Positions 1 to 9,078 of a stretch of 64,000 nucleotides of DNA are shown here, piece by piece. Position numbers and translations under genes: made by a program. Every line of letters starts with the position of its first letter. Position 1 is the stretch's first letter. The stretch is from Actinoallomurus spadix (GTDB lineage Bacteria > Actinomycetota > Actinomycetes > Streptosporangiales > Streptosporangiaceae): positions 1 to 64,000 of the forward strand of contig NZ_JAMXMX010000029.1 in assembly GCF_024055725.1 (NCBI RefSeq), given 5' to 3'. Below the pieces are notes generated by a model. It was not told where the DNA came from, ran no database searches, and saw only the letters and a list, made by a program, of their open reading frames with translations.

Positions 1-11
1 TACATAGATCA

Positions 12-46
12 GGAAAGCCCGCCAGGCATTCGCCGGCGGGCTTTCC
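12..46. terminator. Strong hairpin, probable transcription terminator
   Basis: A perfect 12-bp inverted repeat (12-23 and 35-46) encloses an 11-nt loop. The stem is GC-rich and has no T tract on the + strand, as is common for actinobacterial terminators. The gene it serves probably lies to the left of the window. Confidence 0.6.
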
Positions 47-220
47 TGCGTTTACCGGGCTTGTCGGTGCGGCTCTCATGACGCACTGGATTCACCCGTT
101 CAGGCTTGTCCGGAACTGCAAAGAACGGGTTGGATGCAGCGGGTCCTGCTACGTTGAGGGACGTGCCGTTCGACAGGCGGCGCAGCAGCGGTCATCCGAC
201 CGCCCGGGGAACTGAGGTGC

Positions 221-403
221 GTGGTGTCCAACGACGGCCAGGGCGAGCGCGTCATCGCGGTTCGCGACAGCAAAGATCCTGACGGTCCCAAGCTGTTCTT
301 CAGCGTGAGCGCATGGCGAGATTTCCTCAACCGCATCAAGGCCGGCGAATATGAGCTGCCGGAGGACATGCGCGAGGGCCTCGACGAGCGTTTCGCTCGC
401 TGA
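221..403 (+). CDS. DUF397 domain protein (60 aa)
   Basis: Short protein with the DUF397 core (VRDSKDPDGP, then a W-R-x-F-L segment and KAGEYEL). DUF397 proteins are small actinobacterial proteins usually encoded beside an XRE-type helix-turn-helix regulator; no such partner is visible here. The start is the first of two adjacent GTG codons with only a weak upstream GAGG. The codon just before the start is Cys, and Cys-Val is where many family members begin their conserved block, so the gene may have lost its usual N-terminal segment; a stop at 155-157 limits upstream extension. Function is unknown; regulatory partnership is only known for relatives. Confidence 0.7.
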   Translation: MVSNDGQGERVIAVRDSKDPDGPKLFFSVSAWRDFLNRIKAGEYELPEDMREGLDERFAR

Positions 404-554
404 CCGGCGCCCGGGACCGGCCTTGGGCATCGCTCAACGTCCGAGGCACCCCTGACGCGCGGACGGCGTCGGCACGCGTTCCGTTCCGGAGGGCCGGTCG
501 AGCCATCGACCGGCCTCCCGACAAGGTCGCCGCGGCCGCCGACCGAGAGCCGTC

Positions 555-743
555 TCAGCTCCCGATCCGCTTGCGGGCCTGACCGCGCAGTCGCCGTCGC
601 TGAGACGGGTCGAGCATAAGGTACCCGGCGATCGGCGCGGCGATGAGGCCGAGAACGATCAGCAGGGTCACCCATCCGGGCAGCAGCCACCAGGCGATCA
701 GCGCCACGGCCACGCCGCCTACGACATATCCGGTGCGTCCCAC
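555..743 (-). CDS. Small two-helix membrane protein (62 aa)
   Basis: I chose the GTG at 743 because a GGAGG lies six bases upstream on the minus strand; a longer reading from 845 has no comparable ribosome site. The product has two hydrophobic segments (about residues 6-20 and 23-42) separated by a Pro-Gly turn, followed by a basic tail (SQRRRLRGQARKR), suggesting an inner-membrane protein with a cytoplasmic C-terminus. I do not recognise the family and assign no function. It lies downstream of hisN in the same direction, but 307 bases separate them. Confidence 0.6.
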   Translation of the reverse strand: MGRTGYVVGGVAVALIAWWLLPGWVTLLIVLGLIAAPIAGYLMLDPSQRRRLRGQARKRIGS

Positions 744-1050
744 GTCAGCCTCCGTTCCGAGGACTTCGCCTAGAGGAACGAGCAGCACGGTGGCCGGTGT
801 TCCGGGAACCGCGATATATCTTCTTTTCCGTACGGCGTGCGGCATCCCGGACGGCCCGCGCGGGAGTACGAGTCGGCCGTCAGCCGTCGGACCGGTCGGG
901 CGATCCGATCCGGCGGAGCCCGGCCGCGGCCGTCCCCTGACCAGAGGGGCCCGGGAAGACCGCCAGGAGGGCGCACACGGCCGCGTACGCCCGGCAAGGC
1001 GTTCGGGCCTGCCTCAGGGGTGAGGTCTGCCTCAGGGCGTTCGGTCCGCC
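744..1050. other. 307-bp intergenic stretch, no gene seen
   Basis: No convincing coding frame. An A/T-rich patch around 818-831 (containing GATATATC) could hold the promoter of the small membrane protein. At 992-1052 short direct repeats occur: two copies of GGCGTTCGG and several of TGCCTCAG/CGCCTCAG, immediately downstream of the hisN stop. I see no clear terminator hairpin. Confidence 0.5.
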
Positions 1051-1854
1051 TCAGACGCGGAGGGTGAGCGGCCCGCCGCCCAGCTGCTCGAGGAGCTCGG
1101 CGTGGAGCCGGCCGTTGCTGCAGACGACGCTGCCGCCGTCGGGGCTGGGCACACCGGACAGGTCGGTGAAGATCCCGCCTGCCTCCTCGACGATGATCTG
1201 CAGGGCCGCGACGTCCCACAGGGAGACCTCGGGCTCGGCCGAGGCGTCCACGGTGCCCTCGGCGACCATCACATGCGACCAGAAGTCGCCGTACGCCCGG
1301 GTGCGCCAGACCTTGCGGCCCAGGTCGAGGAACTTCTCGAGACGGCCCTGCTCCTCCCAGCCGGTCAGGCTCGAGTAGGAGAAGGAGGCGTCCGCGAGCT
1401 CCGTGACGCCCGAGACCTGGCAGCGCGTGGCCTTGGCGAGGCTGCGACCGGTCCAGGCGCCGCCGCCTCGAGCGGCCCACCAGCGGCGGTTCAGCGCCGG
1501 CGCGGACACGAGCCCCACGACGACCTCGTCGCCCTCCATGAGGGCGATGAGCGTGGCCCAGACGGGAACGCCGCGAACGTAGTTCTTCGTCGCGTCGATC
1601 GGGTCGATGACCCAGCAGCGGGGACCGTAGCCGGTGCGGCCGTACTCCTCGCCGTGAATGGCGTCGCGCGGCCGTGCCCGCTTGAGCGTGTTGCGCAGTG
1701 ACTCCTCGACGAGCCGGTCGGCGTCGCTCACCGGGGTGAGGTCGGGTTTCGTCTCGACGCGCAGGTCGAGGGCCCGGAACCGGCGCGTGGAGACATCGTC
1801 GGCCGCGTCCGCCATGACGTGTGCCAGCCGCAGGTCATCCGAATAGTCCGCCAC
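1051..1854 (-). CDS. hisN: Histidinol-phosphatase, inositol-monophosphatase family
   Basis: A 267-aa IMPase-fold phosphatase; in actinobacteria this type of enzyme removes phosphate from L-histidinol phosphate in histidine biosynthesis. Metal-binding motifs are visible: GEE at residues 68-70, the block WVIDPIDATKNY at 81-92 with the two catalytic Asp, and a C-terminal WDVAALQIIVEEAGG. Start is GTG at 1854; upstream codons of the open frame lack family similarity. From memory, hisN usually follows rsgA directly in related genomes, so the HAD gene and pentapeptide gene between them here look inserted. Substrate specificity within the IMPase family is inferred partly from that context. Confidence 0.85.
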   Translation of the reverse strand: MADYSDDLRLAHVMADAADDVSTRRFRALDLRVETKPDLTPVSDADRLVEESLRNTLKRARPRDAIHGEEYGRTGYGPRCWVIDPIDATKNYVRGVPVWATLIALMEGDEVVVGLVSAPALNRRWWAARGGGAWTGRSLAKATRCQVSGVTELADASFSYSSLTGWEEQGRLEKFLDLGRKVWRTRAYGDFWSHVMVAEGTVDASAEPEVSLWDVAALQIIVEEAGGIFTDLSGVPSPDGGSVVCSNGRLHAELLEQLGGGPLTLRV

Positions 1855-1903
1855 GAAGGGCAACCGTATCGCGACAGGGCCCCTGGCAGACACACTAGAC
1901 GGC

Positions 1904-2620
1904 GTGAACACCTCAATATCTTCCGAATCCCGGCCGATGCCCGAGCCGCCGACGCCGGCGCTGCTGTTCGATCTCGACGGCACGCTGATCGACAGCGTGT
2001 ACCAGCATGTGATCGCCTGGCGTAACGCGCTGACCGTCGTGGGGATCGACCTGTCGGTGTGGCGGATCCACCGGCGCATCGGCATGAGCGGTGGCCTGTT
2101 CGTGTCGGCGCTGCTGCGGGAGACGGGGGTGTCGCTGACCCCGGCGGAGATCGAGGAGCTGCAGAGCCTGCACGCGCGGGCCTACCTCGAACAGGTCGAT
2201 TCCGTACGGGCGCTGCCCGGCGCGGCCGATCTCCTGGGCTTCCTCACCGAGCGGGGCGTGCCGTGGGCCATCGCCACGAGCGGGCGGATGGAGACGGCGC
2301 ATTCGGCGCTGGCGATGCTGGGGCTGCCGGAGGACACCCCGATGATCACCCGGGACATGGTGCGGTTCGCCAAGCCGGATCCGGATTTGTTCCTCGCTGC
2401 GGCGGCCCTGGTCGGGGTGGAACCGCGCCATGCGATGGTCGTCGGCGACAGCGTGTGGGACCTGCTCGCGGCCCGCCGCGCCGGAGCGCTGGGGATCGGC
2501 CTGCAGTCCGGTGGCTACGGCCGCGAGGAGCTTGAGCGGGCGGGCGCCTTCCGGGTCTACACCGACCCCGCCGACATGCTGACCCGAATCGACGAACTCG
2601 GTCTACGTCAGACGATCTGA
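1904..2620 (+). CDS. HAD-family phosphatase (phosphoglycolate-phosphatase-like)
   Basis: A 238-aa haloacid-dehalogenase-type hydrolase. Motif I LFDLDGTLID carries both catalytic Asp (residues 23 and 25), motif II is ATSG, motif III the Lys in AKPDPDLF, and motif IV VVGDSVWDLLAA. A helical cap lies between motifs I and II (subfamily I). The substrate cannot be read from sequence; small sugar or acid phosphates are typical. Two starts are possible: GTG 1904 or ATG 1937; neither has a good Shine-Dalgarno, so a leaderless message from 1904 is plausible. It is transcribed away from hisN across about 50 bases. Confidence 0.85.
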   Translation: MNTSISSESRPMPEPPTPALLFDLDGTLIDSVYQHVIAWRNALTVVGIDLSVWRIHRRIGMSGGLFVSALLRETGVSLTPAEIEELQSLHARAYLEQVDSVRALPGAADLLGFLTERGVPWAIATSGRMETAHSALAMLGLPEDTPMITRDMVRFAKPDPDLFLAAAALVGVEPRHAMVVGDSVWDLLAARRAGALGIGLQSGGYGREELERAGAFRVYTDPADMLTRIDELGLRQTI

Positions 2621-2888
2621 CCACGATCCGGCCGACCCACCGTCTCGGAATCTGGCACAGCGTCTACATCCATCACTCCCACCGCCGAGCCGGAGCCGCC
2701 GGCCCTTGCGGAACCCCCATCACCTCGTCGAGCTGGTGGCGGGGGCGCAGGTGGCGGCGAGAAACAAGGTCGAGCTTTTGCGGCGACTCGTCGGGACTCT
2801 CTGATGGAGGGTCTGCTCGATGTCACCTTCAGGATGGATTTCATGGGTTAGGTAATCGGGGGGGCCGATGGTTCCCGTCTGAAGTGGT
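2621..2888. other. Intergenic stretch with a possible coding remnant
   Basis: No intact gene. On the + strand an open frame ending with the TGA at about 2800-2802 reads as a plausible amphipathic protein end (RNPHHLVELV, then AARNKVELLRRLVGTL), but no start or upstream domain is found. This may be debris from an earlier insertion between rsgA and hisN. Low confidence. Confidence 0.25.
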
Positions 2889-3970
2889 GTGAGCGAGTCG
2901 CATGAGCACGGCGGCCCCGCCCCCGATCCTCTCGTCGGTACGGGCGACCTCCATGAACCGATTTCCCGTGTCGATCCGGGGGCGGGACCCGCCACTCCGA
3001 TTCGCCGCTGGCGACGGCGCCGTCCCCGGGTCACCAGGCCGAGCCAGGAGGAATTAGATGCGCTGACGGTCCGGGACCGGCTAGACCTGCTGGACAAGCA
3101 GCGGGCCAGCCGCCATCAGATGCTCAACAGTGTAGGAATCCTGTTCGGTGCCCTGTTCACTGCGGCGGCCCGATCGCGACCGCACTGACGCTGCGGGCCG
3201 GTCAAAACGAACTGCGCACCGCACAAGAAGGACAGATCACCGGTCGATACATCCAAGCCACCCAGCAACTCGGCGCGGCCGAACGCGATGTGAGGATCAG
3301 CGCCATCTACGCTCTGGAATGCATCACCGGCGATTCCCCCCGTGACCTTGCCGCGATCAGCGATGTCCTGGCCGCATTCATCCGCGAGCACGACCCGGCT
3401 CCAGCCATCTCCGACACCAAGCTTCCCGCGGAGCCCGACACCGACGTCACGGCCGCCCTCGCCGTCATCGGACGCCTCCACCGCAACGCGAATACCAATC
3501 CACCCGACCTGCACGGCATCCGTACCCCGGGCGCCAGTCTGGTCAAGGCCGATCTAGTCGGTGCGGATCTGATCGACCCGCGCCTCAACGGCGCCCATAT
3601 GTATCAAGCGGACCTGCGCGGCGCGAACCTGGCGGGCGTGAACCTCAGCGGCGCGGACCTGACCGGCGCGGACCTGACCGACGCGGTCCTGACCCCCGCT
3701 GACGCCCTGTACGGCACCAAGGTCAGCCTGTACTACGCGAACCTCTACCATGCGAACCTGACCGATGCGGCTCTGATCAACGTGGATCTGCGCGGCGCAA
3801 ACCTAGTGGGTGCGGACCTGCGGTGCGCGAACCTGTTCGGCGCCAGACTGGACGGCGCGGACTTCAGCGCCGCGGATCTGCGGTCGAGTGAAAGGCGCGA
3901 GGTCATCCGTAAGGTAGCGAAGGCGGACGAGATGACCAAGTGGGGATCGGACCCACGCGAGTGCCATTAG
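2889..3970 (+). pseudogene. Pentapeptide-repeat protein, broken by a frameshift
   Basis: Two open frames together make one protein of a recognisable actinobacterial type. The first (2889-3188) gives an acidic and basic N-terminus, the segment VRDRLDLLDKQRASRHQML and the start of a membrane helix (SVGILFGALFTA). It then derails near 3163-3172. In the -1 frame the expected continuation appears at once (PIATALTLRAGQNELRTAQE, then YIQATQQLG), running into the second frame (opens 3290), which carries about 14 A(D/N)LxxADL-type pentapeptide repeats from about 3530 to 3890. One missing G in a GCGGGCGG-like run would explain it. Either a real null allele or a sequencing error; no other damage is seen. 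Confidence 0.8.
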
Positions 3971-4091
3971 CCGGCCGTGGACCTCAGGCCGCTAACTGAA
4001 GATCGGGTGTAGGGGTACCTCCGAGCTTCAGCCCGAGGTAGGGCCAGAACTCGTTCCTCATCGAACACTTTGAGATCAGGCTTGCCCTGGG

Positions 4092-5111
4092 TCAGTCGGT
4101 GTCGTCGCCCTCGCGGGCGGCCAGCAGGCGGCGCAGCGAGTCGAGGCGGGCCGCGTCGGCGTGGCCGGCGGCGGCCCACGCGTCGAGGGCGCAGTCGTCC
4201 TGCAGGTGCGTGCAGTGCGGCGGGCACCCGGCGGCGCCCTCGACCAGGTCGGGGAAGGCCCCCAGGATGTCGTCGGGCGTGACGTGGGCCAGCCCGAAGC
4301 TGCGCACGCCCGGGGTGTCGATGATCCAGCCCTCCACGGAGGGCAGTTCCAGGGCGACCGCCGAGGACGACGTGTGCCGGCCGCGCCCGGTCACCGGGTT
4401 CACCTCGCTCACGGCGCGCTCGGCGTCGGGAACGAGGGCGTTCACCAAGGTCGACTTGCCGACGCCCGAGTGGCCGACGAGCACGCTCAGCCGCCCGGAC
4501 AGGCGCTCGTCGAGGTGGTCGACCGGTTCGTCCTTGCGCGTCACGACGTACGGGATGCCCAGCGGCGCGTACGTCTCCAGCAGCGGGTCCGGGGCCGCGA
4601 GGTCGGCCTTGGTCAGGCACAGCAGCGGCTCCAGGCCCGCGTCGTACGCGGCGACCAGGCACCGGTCGATCATCCCCGGGCGCGGCGGCGGATCCGCGAG
4701 CGCGGTGACGATCACAAGCTGGTCGGCGTTGGCGACGATCACCCGCTCGACCGGGTCCGTGTCGTCGGCGGTCCGGCGGAGCGTGGACGTGCGGGGCTCG
4801 ATGCGGACCACCCGGGCGAGGGTGTCCGCACGGCCCGACACGTCGCCGACCAGGCGTACGCGATCGCCGACGACCACGCTCTTGCGGCCCAGCTCCCGGG
4901 CGCGCATCGCGGTGACCGTACGGGGGCGGTCACCGCTCCGGCCCGCGCCGTCCTCGCCGACCAGGCAGGTGTAGCGACCGCGGTCCACCGCGATCACGAA
5001 CCCGCCGACGGCGTCCTCGTGGGCCGGGCGGCGCCGGGTACGCGGCCGGGAGCCGCGGCCCGGGCGCACCCGAACGTCGTCCTCGTCGAGCCTGCCCCAG
5101 TCGCGCGCCAT
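4092..5111 (-). CDS. rsgA: Ribosome small-subunit-dependent GTPase A
   Basis: A 339-aa circularly permuted GTPase that helps mature the 30S ribosomal subunit. Motif order is the diagnostic G4-G1-G3: TKAD (167-170), GHSGVGKS (213-220), DTPG (265-268). An OB-fold region precedes them and a C-terminal zinc site follows (Cys296, Cys300, His302, Cys307). The first 35 residues are rich in Arg and probably contact rRNA. Its start is three bases after the aroA stop, so the two are one operon, an arrangement I recall as common in actinobacteria. Confidence 0.95.
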   Translation of the reverse strand: MARDWGRLDEDDVRVRPGRGSRPRTRRRPAHEDAVGGFVIAVDRGRYTCLVGEDGAGRSGDRPRTVTAMRARELGRKSVVVGDRVRLVGDVSGRADTLARVVRIEPRTSTLRRTADDTDPVERVIVANADQLVIVTALADPPPRPGMIDRCLVAAYDAGLEPLLCLTKADLAAPDPLLETYAPLGIPYVVTRKDEPVDHLDERLSGRLSVLVGHSGVGKSTLVNALVPDAERAVSEVNPVTGRGRHTSSSAVALELPSVEGWIIDTPGVRSFGLAHVTPDDILGAFPDLVEGAAGCPPHCTHLQDDCALDAWAAAGHADAARLDSLRRLLAAREGDDTD

Positions 5112-5114
5112 CGG

Positions 5115-6371
5115 TTAGCGGAGCATCTCCGTCCAGAGCTCGCCGAATTCGGGGAGCGTCTTGCCGACGGTCGGGAGGTTCTCCACCTCCACGTCGGGCA
5201 CGGCGAGGCCGAGGACCGCCCCGGCCATCACCATCCGGTGGTCGTCGTAGGTGTGGAAGACTCCGCCGCGCAGCGGCTTGGGCCGGATCTCCAGCCCGTC
5301 GGGCAGCTCGCGCACGTCACCGCCCAGTCCGTTGATCTCCGCGGTGAGCGCGGCGAGCCGGTCGGTCTCGTGGCCGCGCATGTGGGCGATGCCGCGCAGC
5401 CGCGAGGGGCCGTCGGCCAGGGCGGCGAGGGCCGCGATCACGCAGGTGAGCTCGTTGACGTCGCCGAGGTCGACATCGATGCCGTGGATCCGGCCGCTGC
5501 CGCGCACGGTCAGGTCGCCCGCGTCGTACGCCGCCGAGCCGCCCATGTCGGTCAGCAGGTGGCGCAGGGCGTCCCCGGGCTGGGTGGTCTCGGCCGGCCA
5601 GCCGTGGACGGTCACCCGGCCGCCGGTCACCAGCGCGGCGGCGAGGAACGGGGCGGCGTTCGACAGGTCCGGCTCGATGTCGATCTCGCCGAGACGCGGA
5701 CCGCCCGGGTGGACCCGCCAGACGTCCGGGCCGCTCTCCACGGAGACGCCCACGTCGGTCAGCATCCGCATGGTCATCGCCAGGTGCGCCGCCGACGGCA
5801 CCGGCGGGCCTTCGTGGCGGACCTCGATCCCCTTGGCGTAGCGCGGGGCGGCCAGCAGCAGGCCGGAGACGAACTGCGACGACCCCGACGCGTCGATGGT
5901 CACCGAACCGCCCGGGACGGCGCCGGTGCCGTGCAGGGTGAAGGGGAGCGCGTCACCGTCGACCTCCACGCCGAGCGCGCGCAGGGCGGCCAGGATGGGG
6001 CCCATCGGCCGCCTCCGGGCGCGCGGGTCGCCGTCGAAGGACACCGCGCCGGTCACCAGCGCCGCGACCGGGGGGACGAACCGCATCACCGTGCCCGCGA
6101 GCCCGACGTCGAGCGTCGCGGAGCCGCGCAGCTCGCCGGGAGTGACGCGCCAGGCGCCCTCCTCGGCCTCGTCGACGGCCACGCCCAGCGACCGCAGGGC
6201 GCCCGCCATGAGGAGCGTGTCGCGGCTGCGCAGCGGCCGCCGGATCAGCGAGGGCTCGTCGGACAGCGCCGCGAGGACCAGCGCGCGGTTGGTCATCGAC
6301 TTGGACCCCGGCAGCGCGATGACGGCGTCGACCGGCCCGTCGGCGGCAGGTGCGGACCACAGAGGATGCAT
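5115..6371 (-). CDS. aroA: 3-phosphoshikimate 1-carboxyvinyltransferase (EPSP synthase)
   Basis: A 418-aa enzyme of the shikimate pathway that joins phosphoenolpyruvate to shikimate 3-phosphate. The N-terminal substrate-binding motif [12 protein letters not shown] (about residues 20-31), a central [15 protein letters not shown] block and the C-terminal [14 protein letters not shown] segment are present; length is normal. ATG 6371 is chosen because it places the protein start just before the first beta strand; the open frame upstream is Arg/Pro-rich and unlike the family. It heads the aroA-rsgA operon and is divergent from the CydC-like gene across 181 bases. Confidence 0.95.
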   Translation of the reverse strand: MHPLWSAPAADGPVDAVIALPGSKSMTNRALVLAALSDEPSLIRRPLRSRDTLLMAGALRSLGVAVDEAEEGAWRVTPGELRGSATLDVGLAGTVMRFVPPVAALVTGAVSFDGDPRARRRPMGPILAALRALGVEVDGDALPFTLHGTGAVPGGSVTIDASGSSQFVSGLLLAAPRYAKGIEVRHEGPPVPSAAHLAMTMRMLTDVGVSVESGPDVWRVHPGGPRLGEIDIEPDLSNAAPFLAAALVTGGRVTVHGWPAETTQPGDALRHLLTDMGGSAAYDAGDLTVRGSGRIHGIDVDLGDVNELTCVIAALAALADGPSRLRGIAHMRGHETDRLAALTAEINGLGGDVRELPDGLEIRPKPLRGGVFHTYDDHRMVMAGAVLGLAVPDVEVENLPTVGKTLPEFGELWTEMLR

Positions 6372-6552
6372 GACTGAAGGGTACCGGGCGCGGCCGCGGC
6401 GAACGGCGCGTAAAGCCCGGGCCCCGAGACTGCCGGGAGAGGGGAATGCGCCGGTAGATCCCCGGGCGGCGGGACCTGACCGGTCGCTACGTTGACGGCA
6501 GCCGGCCGGCCTGACGAACGGCGGCCGGATCGACGCGACAGCAGGGAGGACA

Positions 6553-7278
6553 GTGGACGCATCGCCACGGTCACGCCGGGCCCGGCGTGCGCCGGCCGCT
6601 CCGGACACGCCCGCGGCCGGACGGCGATCGGCGCCGCTGCCCCCGCCGCCGTACGAGCTGCGCCTCGCCGACCTGCGGACCCGCTGGCCGGGCGGAGAGG
6701 TCATCGGCTTCGGTGACGCGGACCTGCTGCTGCCCCAGGGGCGCCGGGTCGCGCTGCTGGGCCGCAGCCGGGTGGGAGCCTCGGCGCTGGCGGCCGTACT
6801 GCTGGGATTCCTGGACTACCAGGGCATCGCCACGCTGAACGACGTGCAACTTCGTGATCTCGCCGACGAGGACGTCCGCGGGGTCATCGGGCTCTGCGCG
6901 CACGACGCCCACCTCTTCGACACCACGATCGCCGAGAACGTCCGGGTGGCCCGGCCGGACGCCACGGACGAGGACGTCGCCCGCGCGCTGCGCGACGCGG
7001 GGGTCGACCTGCCGCCCGACAGCCGCGTGGACGATCAGAGCGTCGTGGTCGGCGCCGGACGCCGGCGCGTCGCCCTGGCCCGCGCCCTCCTGGCCGACCT
7101 GCCGATCCTCATCCTCGACGAGCCGGACACCGGCCCCGGCGATGACGGCGCGGACGCCGCGCTGGCCGAGCTGATCGCCGCGGCCGACGGCCGCACGCTG
7201 TTGCTGATCATGCATCGCGCGGTCCTGCCGGGGGCCGCGCCGATCCTCCGCCACGTCGACGAGGTCCTGGAGATCTGA
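6553..7278 (+). CDS. Solo degenerate ABC ATPase domain, CydC-like
   Basis: A 241-aa protein resembling only the C-terminal nucleotide-binding domain of CydC, the thiol-exporter subunit for cytochrome bd assembly. No membrane domain is encoded. Walker A reads GRSRVGAS (70-77), so the ATP-binding Lys is Ala76; the Q-loop Gln is replaced (CAHDAHLF); the LSGGQ signature is replaced by VVGAGRRR. Walker B ILILDEPD with Glu190 and the H-loop His221 remain. A good GGGAGGA lies before the GTG start. ATP hydrolysis looks impaired, so it may be a regulatory or decaying domain. Assignment to the CydC lineage rests on the TIAEN and RDL-DVR blocks. Confidence 0.75.
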   Translation: MDASPRSRRARRAPAAPDTPAAGRRSAPLPPPPYELRLADLRTRWPGGEVIGFGDADLLLPQGRRVALLGRSRVGASALAAVLLGFLDYQGIATLNDVQLRDLADEDVRGVIGLCAHDAHLFDTTIAENVRVARPDATDEDVARALRDAGVDLPPDSRVDDQSVVVGAGRRRVALARALLADLPILILDEPDTGPGDDGADAALAELIAAADGRTLLLIMHRAVLPGAAPILRHVDEVLEI

Positions 7279-7329
7279 CCGTTCGCGAGCGCGGCGGCGG
7301 TACGGCGGCCGGCCCCGGCGTGACCGGTG

Positions 7330-7887
7330 TCAGTGTCCGACCTTCGCGGCCTTCTTACGGGTGCTCGCCATGCGCTTGGCGGCCTTGCGCCGGGCGCGCT
7401 CGGCCTTGCGGCTCGCCTCCGACCGGGCGAGCGCGGCCTGCAGCTTCGCCTCGTGCGCGCCCGCACGGGCCGCCTTCATCGGGCGGTACTTGCTCGGCGC
7501 GGTCGCGGCGACGAGCAGCGCCCCGAACAGCCCGGCGGTCTTGAAGAACTGGGACCGCTCCGCGGCGCGCCGCTCCGGGTCGTCCTCGGCCCAGAACCGG
7601 TGCTCGGCCAGGAGGCTGGGGACGAGCTGGCCGGCGAGCACGAGCGTCGACAGCCGCTGGAACCGGCCCAGCGCCAGCAGGGCGCCGGTGCCGAGGGCCA
7701 ACGCTCCCTGCAGCCGTACGAGCGACTCGGGGTCCTTGGTGGGGAGCCAGGACACACGGTCGGCAAGGGGTTTGATCACGGGGGCGATCTTCTCGGCACG
7801 GGAGCCGGGATCGCGCAGCGTCTCGATGCCCGTCACGACGAACGGCGCCGCCATGAGGGGACGAGCGAGAGTCCTGATGGGTTGCAT
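7330..7887 (-). CDS. DoxX family membrane protein
   Basis: A 185-aa protein with the DoxX layout: MQPIRTLARPLMAAPFVVTG at the start, then three or four hydrophobic segments (to about residue 125) and a long basic, Ala/Lys/Arg-rich cytoplasmic tail of about 50 residues. Relatives are linked to membrane redox and oxidative-stress functions, but no reaction is established for this type. Three in-frame ATG codons lie close together (7905, 7899, 7887); I chose 7887 by similarity of the N-terminus to relatives. The long upstream open frame overlapping the SRAP gene is not coding. It converges with the CydC-like gene. Confidence 0.8.
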   Translation of the reverse strand: MQPIRTLARPLMAAPFVVTGIETLRDPGSRAEKIAPVIKPLADRVSWLPTKDPESLVRLQGALALGTGALLALGRFQRLSTLVLAGQLVPSLLAEHRFWAEDDPERRAAERSQFFKTAGLFGALLVAATAPSKYRPMKAARAGAHEAKLQAALARSEASRKAERARRKAAKRMASTRKKAAKVGH

Positions 7888-7992
7888 GACACCCGTCATG
7901 CCCATCGTACGCGCGGCCAAGCCCACCTCTTTGGCAAGCTTGGCGCGTCCGGCGCGCGGTGCGCCGTACGGACGGAAGGGGACGCGGGAGCC

Positions 7993-8715
7993 ATGTGCGG
8001 GCGGTATTCCACGGCGCGCGGGCGCCAGGAGATCATCGACGCCTTCGACGTCGAGCGCGACACCGCCGACGCGCTCGAACCCGACTACAACGTCGCGCCG
8101 ACCAAGCCGGTGCCGCTGATCCTGACGCGGGACGTCCGCGAGCTCCACGTGGCGCGCTGGGGACTGGTGCCGTCCTGGGCCAAGGACCCGGCGATCGGCT
8201 CTCGGATGATCAACGCGCGGGTCGAGACGGTCCACGAGAAGCCAGCCTTCCGGCGCGCCTTCGCCCGGCGGCGCTGCCTGCTGCCCGCCGACGGCTACTA
8301 CGAGTGGTACACGCGGGAGGAGGGCGGCAAGCAGCCGTTCTTCATCCGGCCCTCTGACGGGAGCATGCTCGCGATGGCCGGCCTGTACGAGCTCTGGCGG
8401 CCCGAGAAAGATGCTCCGGAGGAGGAGTGGCTGCTGACCTGCACCGTCATCACGACGCAGGCGAGCGACGACGTGGGCCGCATCCACGATCGCATGCCGA
8501 TGCTGGTCGAGCCGGAGCGGTTCGGCGCGTGGCTCGACCCGGAGCTGACCGCGCCGGACGAGGTCCGGTCCCTGCTGGTGCCCGCCGCCGCGGGCCGGCT
8601 GGAGGCATATCCCGTTTCGACGGCAGTGAACAAAGTTCGAAATAACGGGCCTGAACTGGTCAAACCACTGTCCGATATGGGTATCTCTACTGGCGAGACC
8701 CCCACGCTGTTCTGA
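7993..8715 (+). CDS. SRAP-domain protein (YedK/HMCES type)
   Basis: A 240-aa protein whose family forms a covalent link to abasic sites in single-stranded DNA, protecting them. Cys2 after the initiator Met, Asn33 in NVAPT, Glu104 in YYEW and His165 in IHDRMP match the conserved active site, so it is predicted functional. Length is typical. Start ATG 7993 is fixed by the need to expose Cys2 after Met removal. It points away from DoxX and is followed 21 bases later by the DksA-like gene, so these two may be co-transcribed. Confidence 0.95.
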   Translation: MCGRYSTARGRQEIIDAFDVERDTADALEPDYNVAPTKPVPLILTRDVRELHVARWGLVPSWAKDPAIGSRMINARVETVHEKPAFRRAFARRRCLLPADGYYEWYTREEGGKQPFFIRPSDGSMLAMAGLYELWRPEKDAPEEEWLLTCTVITTQASDDVGRIHDRMPMLVEPERFGAWLDPELTAPDEVRSLLVPAAAGRLEAYPVSTAVNKVRNNGPELVKPLSDMGISTGETPTLF

Positions 8716-8736
8716 CCGCCTCGCCGGGAGGTACGC

Positions 8737-9069
8737 ATGGTCGTTGACACGGCGCAGAGGCGCCTGGAGGACATGCTCGCCGATCTTGATCAGGCGATCG
8801 CCGTCCTGCGGAGCGAACACCCGGAGGCCGACCAGCACACCGCCGACGCCGGCGCGAGCCTGTCCGCCACCGACCGGGCGGAGGCCGCGCTGGACGCCAT
8901 GCGCCGTGAGCGCGCCGAGGTGCTGGCCGCCCTGGCCCGGACCCGGGCCGGGACGTACGGCAAGTGTGTCGACTGCGGCCGGCCGGTCCCGGAGGGGCGG
9001 CTGGAGGCTCGGCCCGCCGCCGCCCGCTGCGTGACGTGCCAGGCCAAGCACGATCGGTTCCGGCGCTGA
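8737..9069 (+). CDS. TraR/DksA-type zinc-finger protein
   Basis: A 110-aa protein with an N-terminal helical hairpin (about residues 5-70) and a C-terminal four-Cys zinc site: Cys77, Cys80, Cys98 and Cys101. The family binds the secondary channel of RNA polymerase or acts as a small regulator. The usual acidic coiled-coil tip of true DksA is not obvious, so polymerase regulation is only likely. A GGGAGG stands before the ATG. It shares a direction with the SRAP gene and is followed by a strong terminator. Confidence 0.85.
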   Translation: MVVDTAQRRLEDMLADLDQAIAVLRSEHPEADQHTADAGASLSATDRAEAALDAMRRERAEVLAALARTRAGTYGKCVDCGRPVPEGRLEARPAAARCVTCQAKHDRFRR

Positions 9070-9078
9070 CCCGCTCTG

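Noticed and set aside
78-215. 45-codon open frame before the DUF397 gene
   Set aside because: No family similarity and no ribosome site; it does not encode the expected helix-turn-helix partner.
4161-6377. Long + strand open frame over rsgA and aroA
   Set aside because: Codon-bias shadow; Arg/Gly/Val-rich translation without recognisable motifs.
7330-9051. Long minus-strand frame extending DoxX over the SRAP and DksA-like genes
   Set aside because: Only the part from about 7887 downward has family similarity; the rest overlaps two clear + strand genes.
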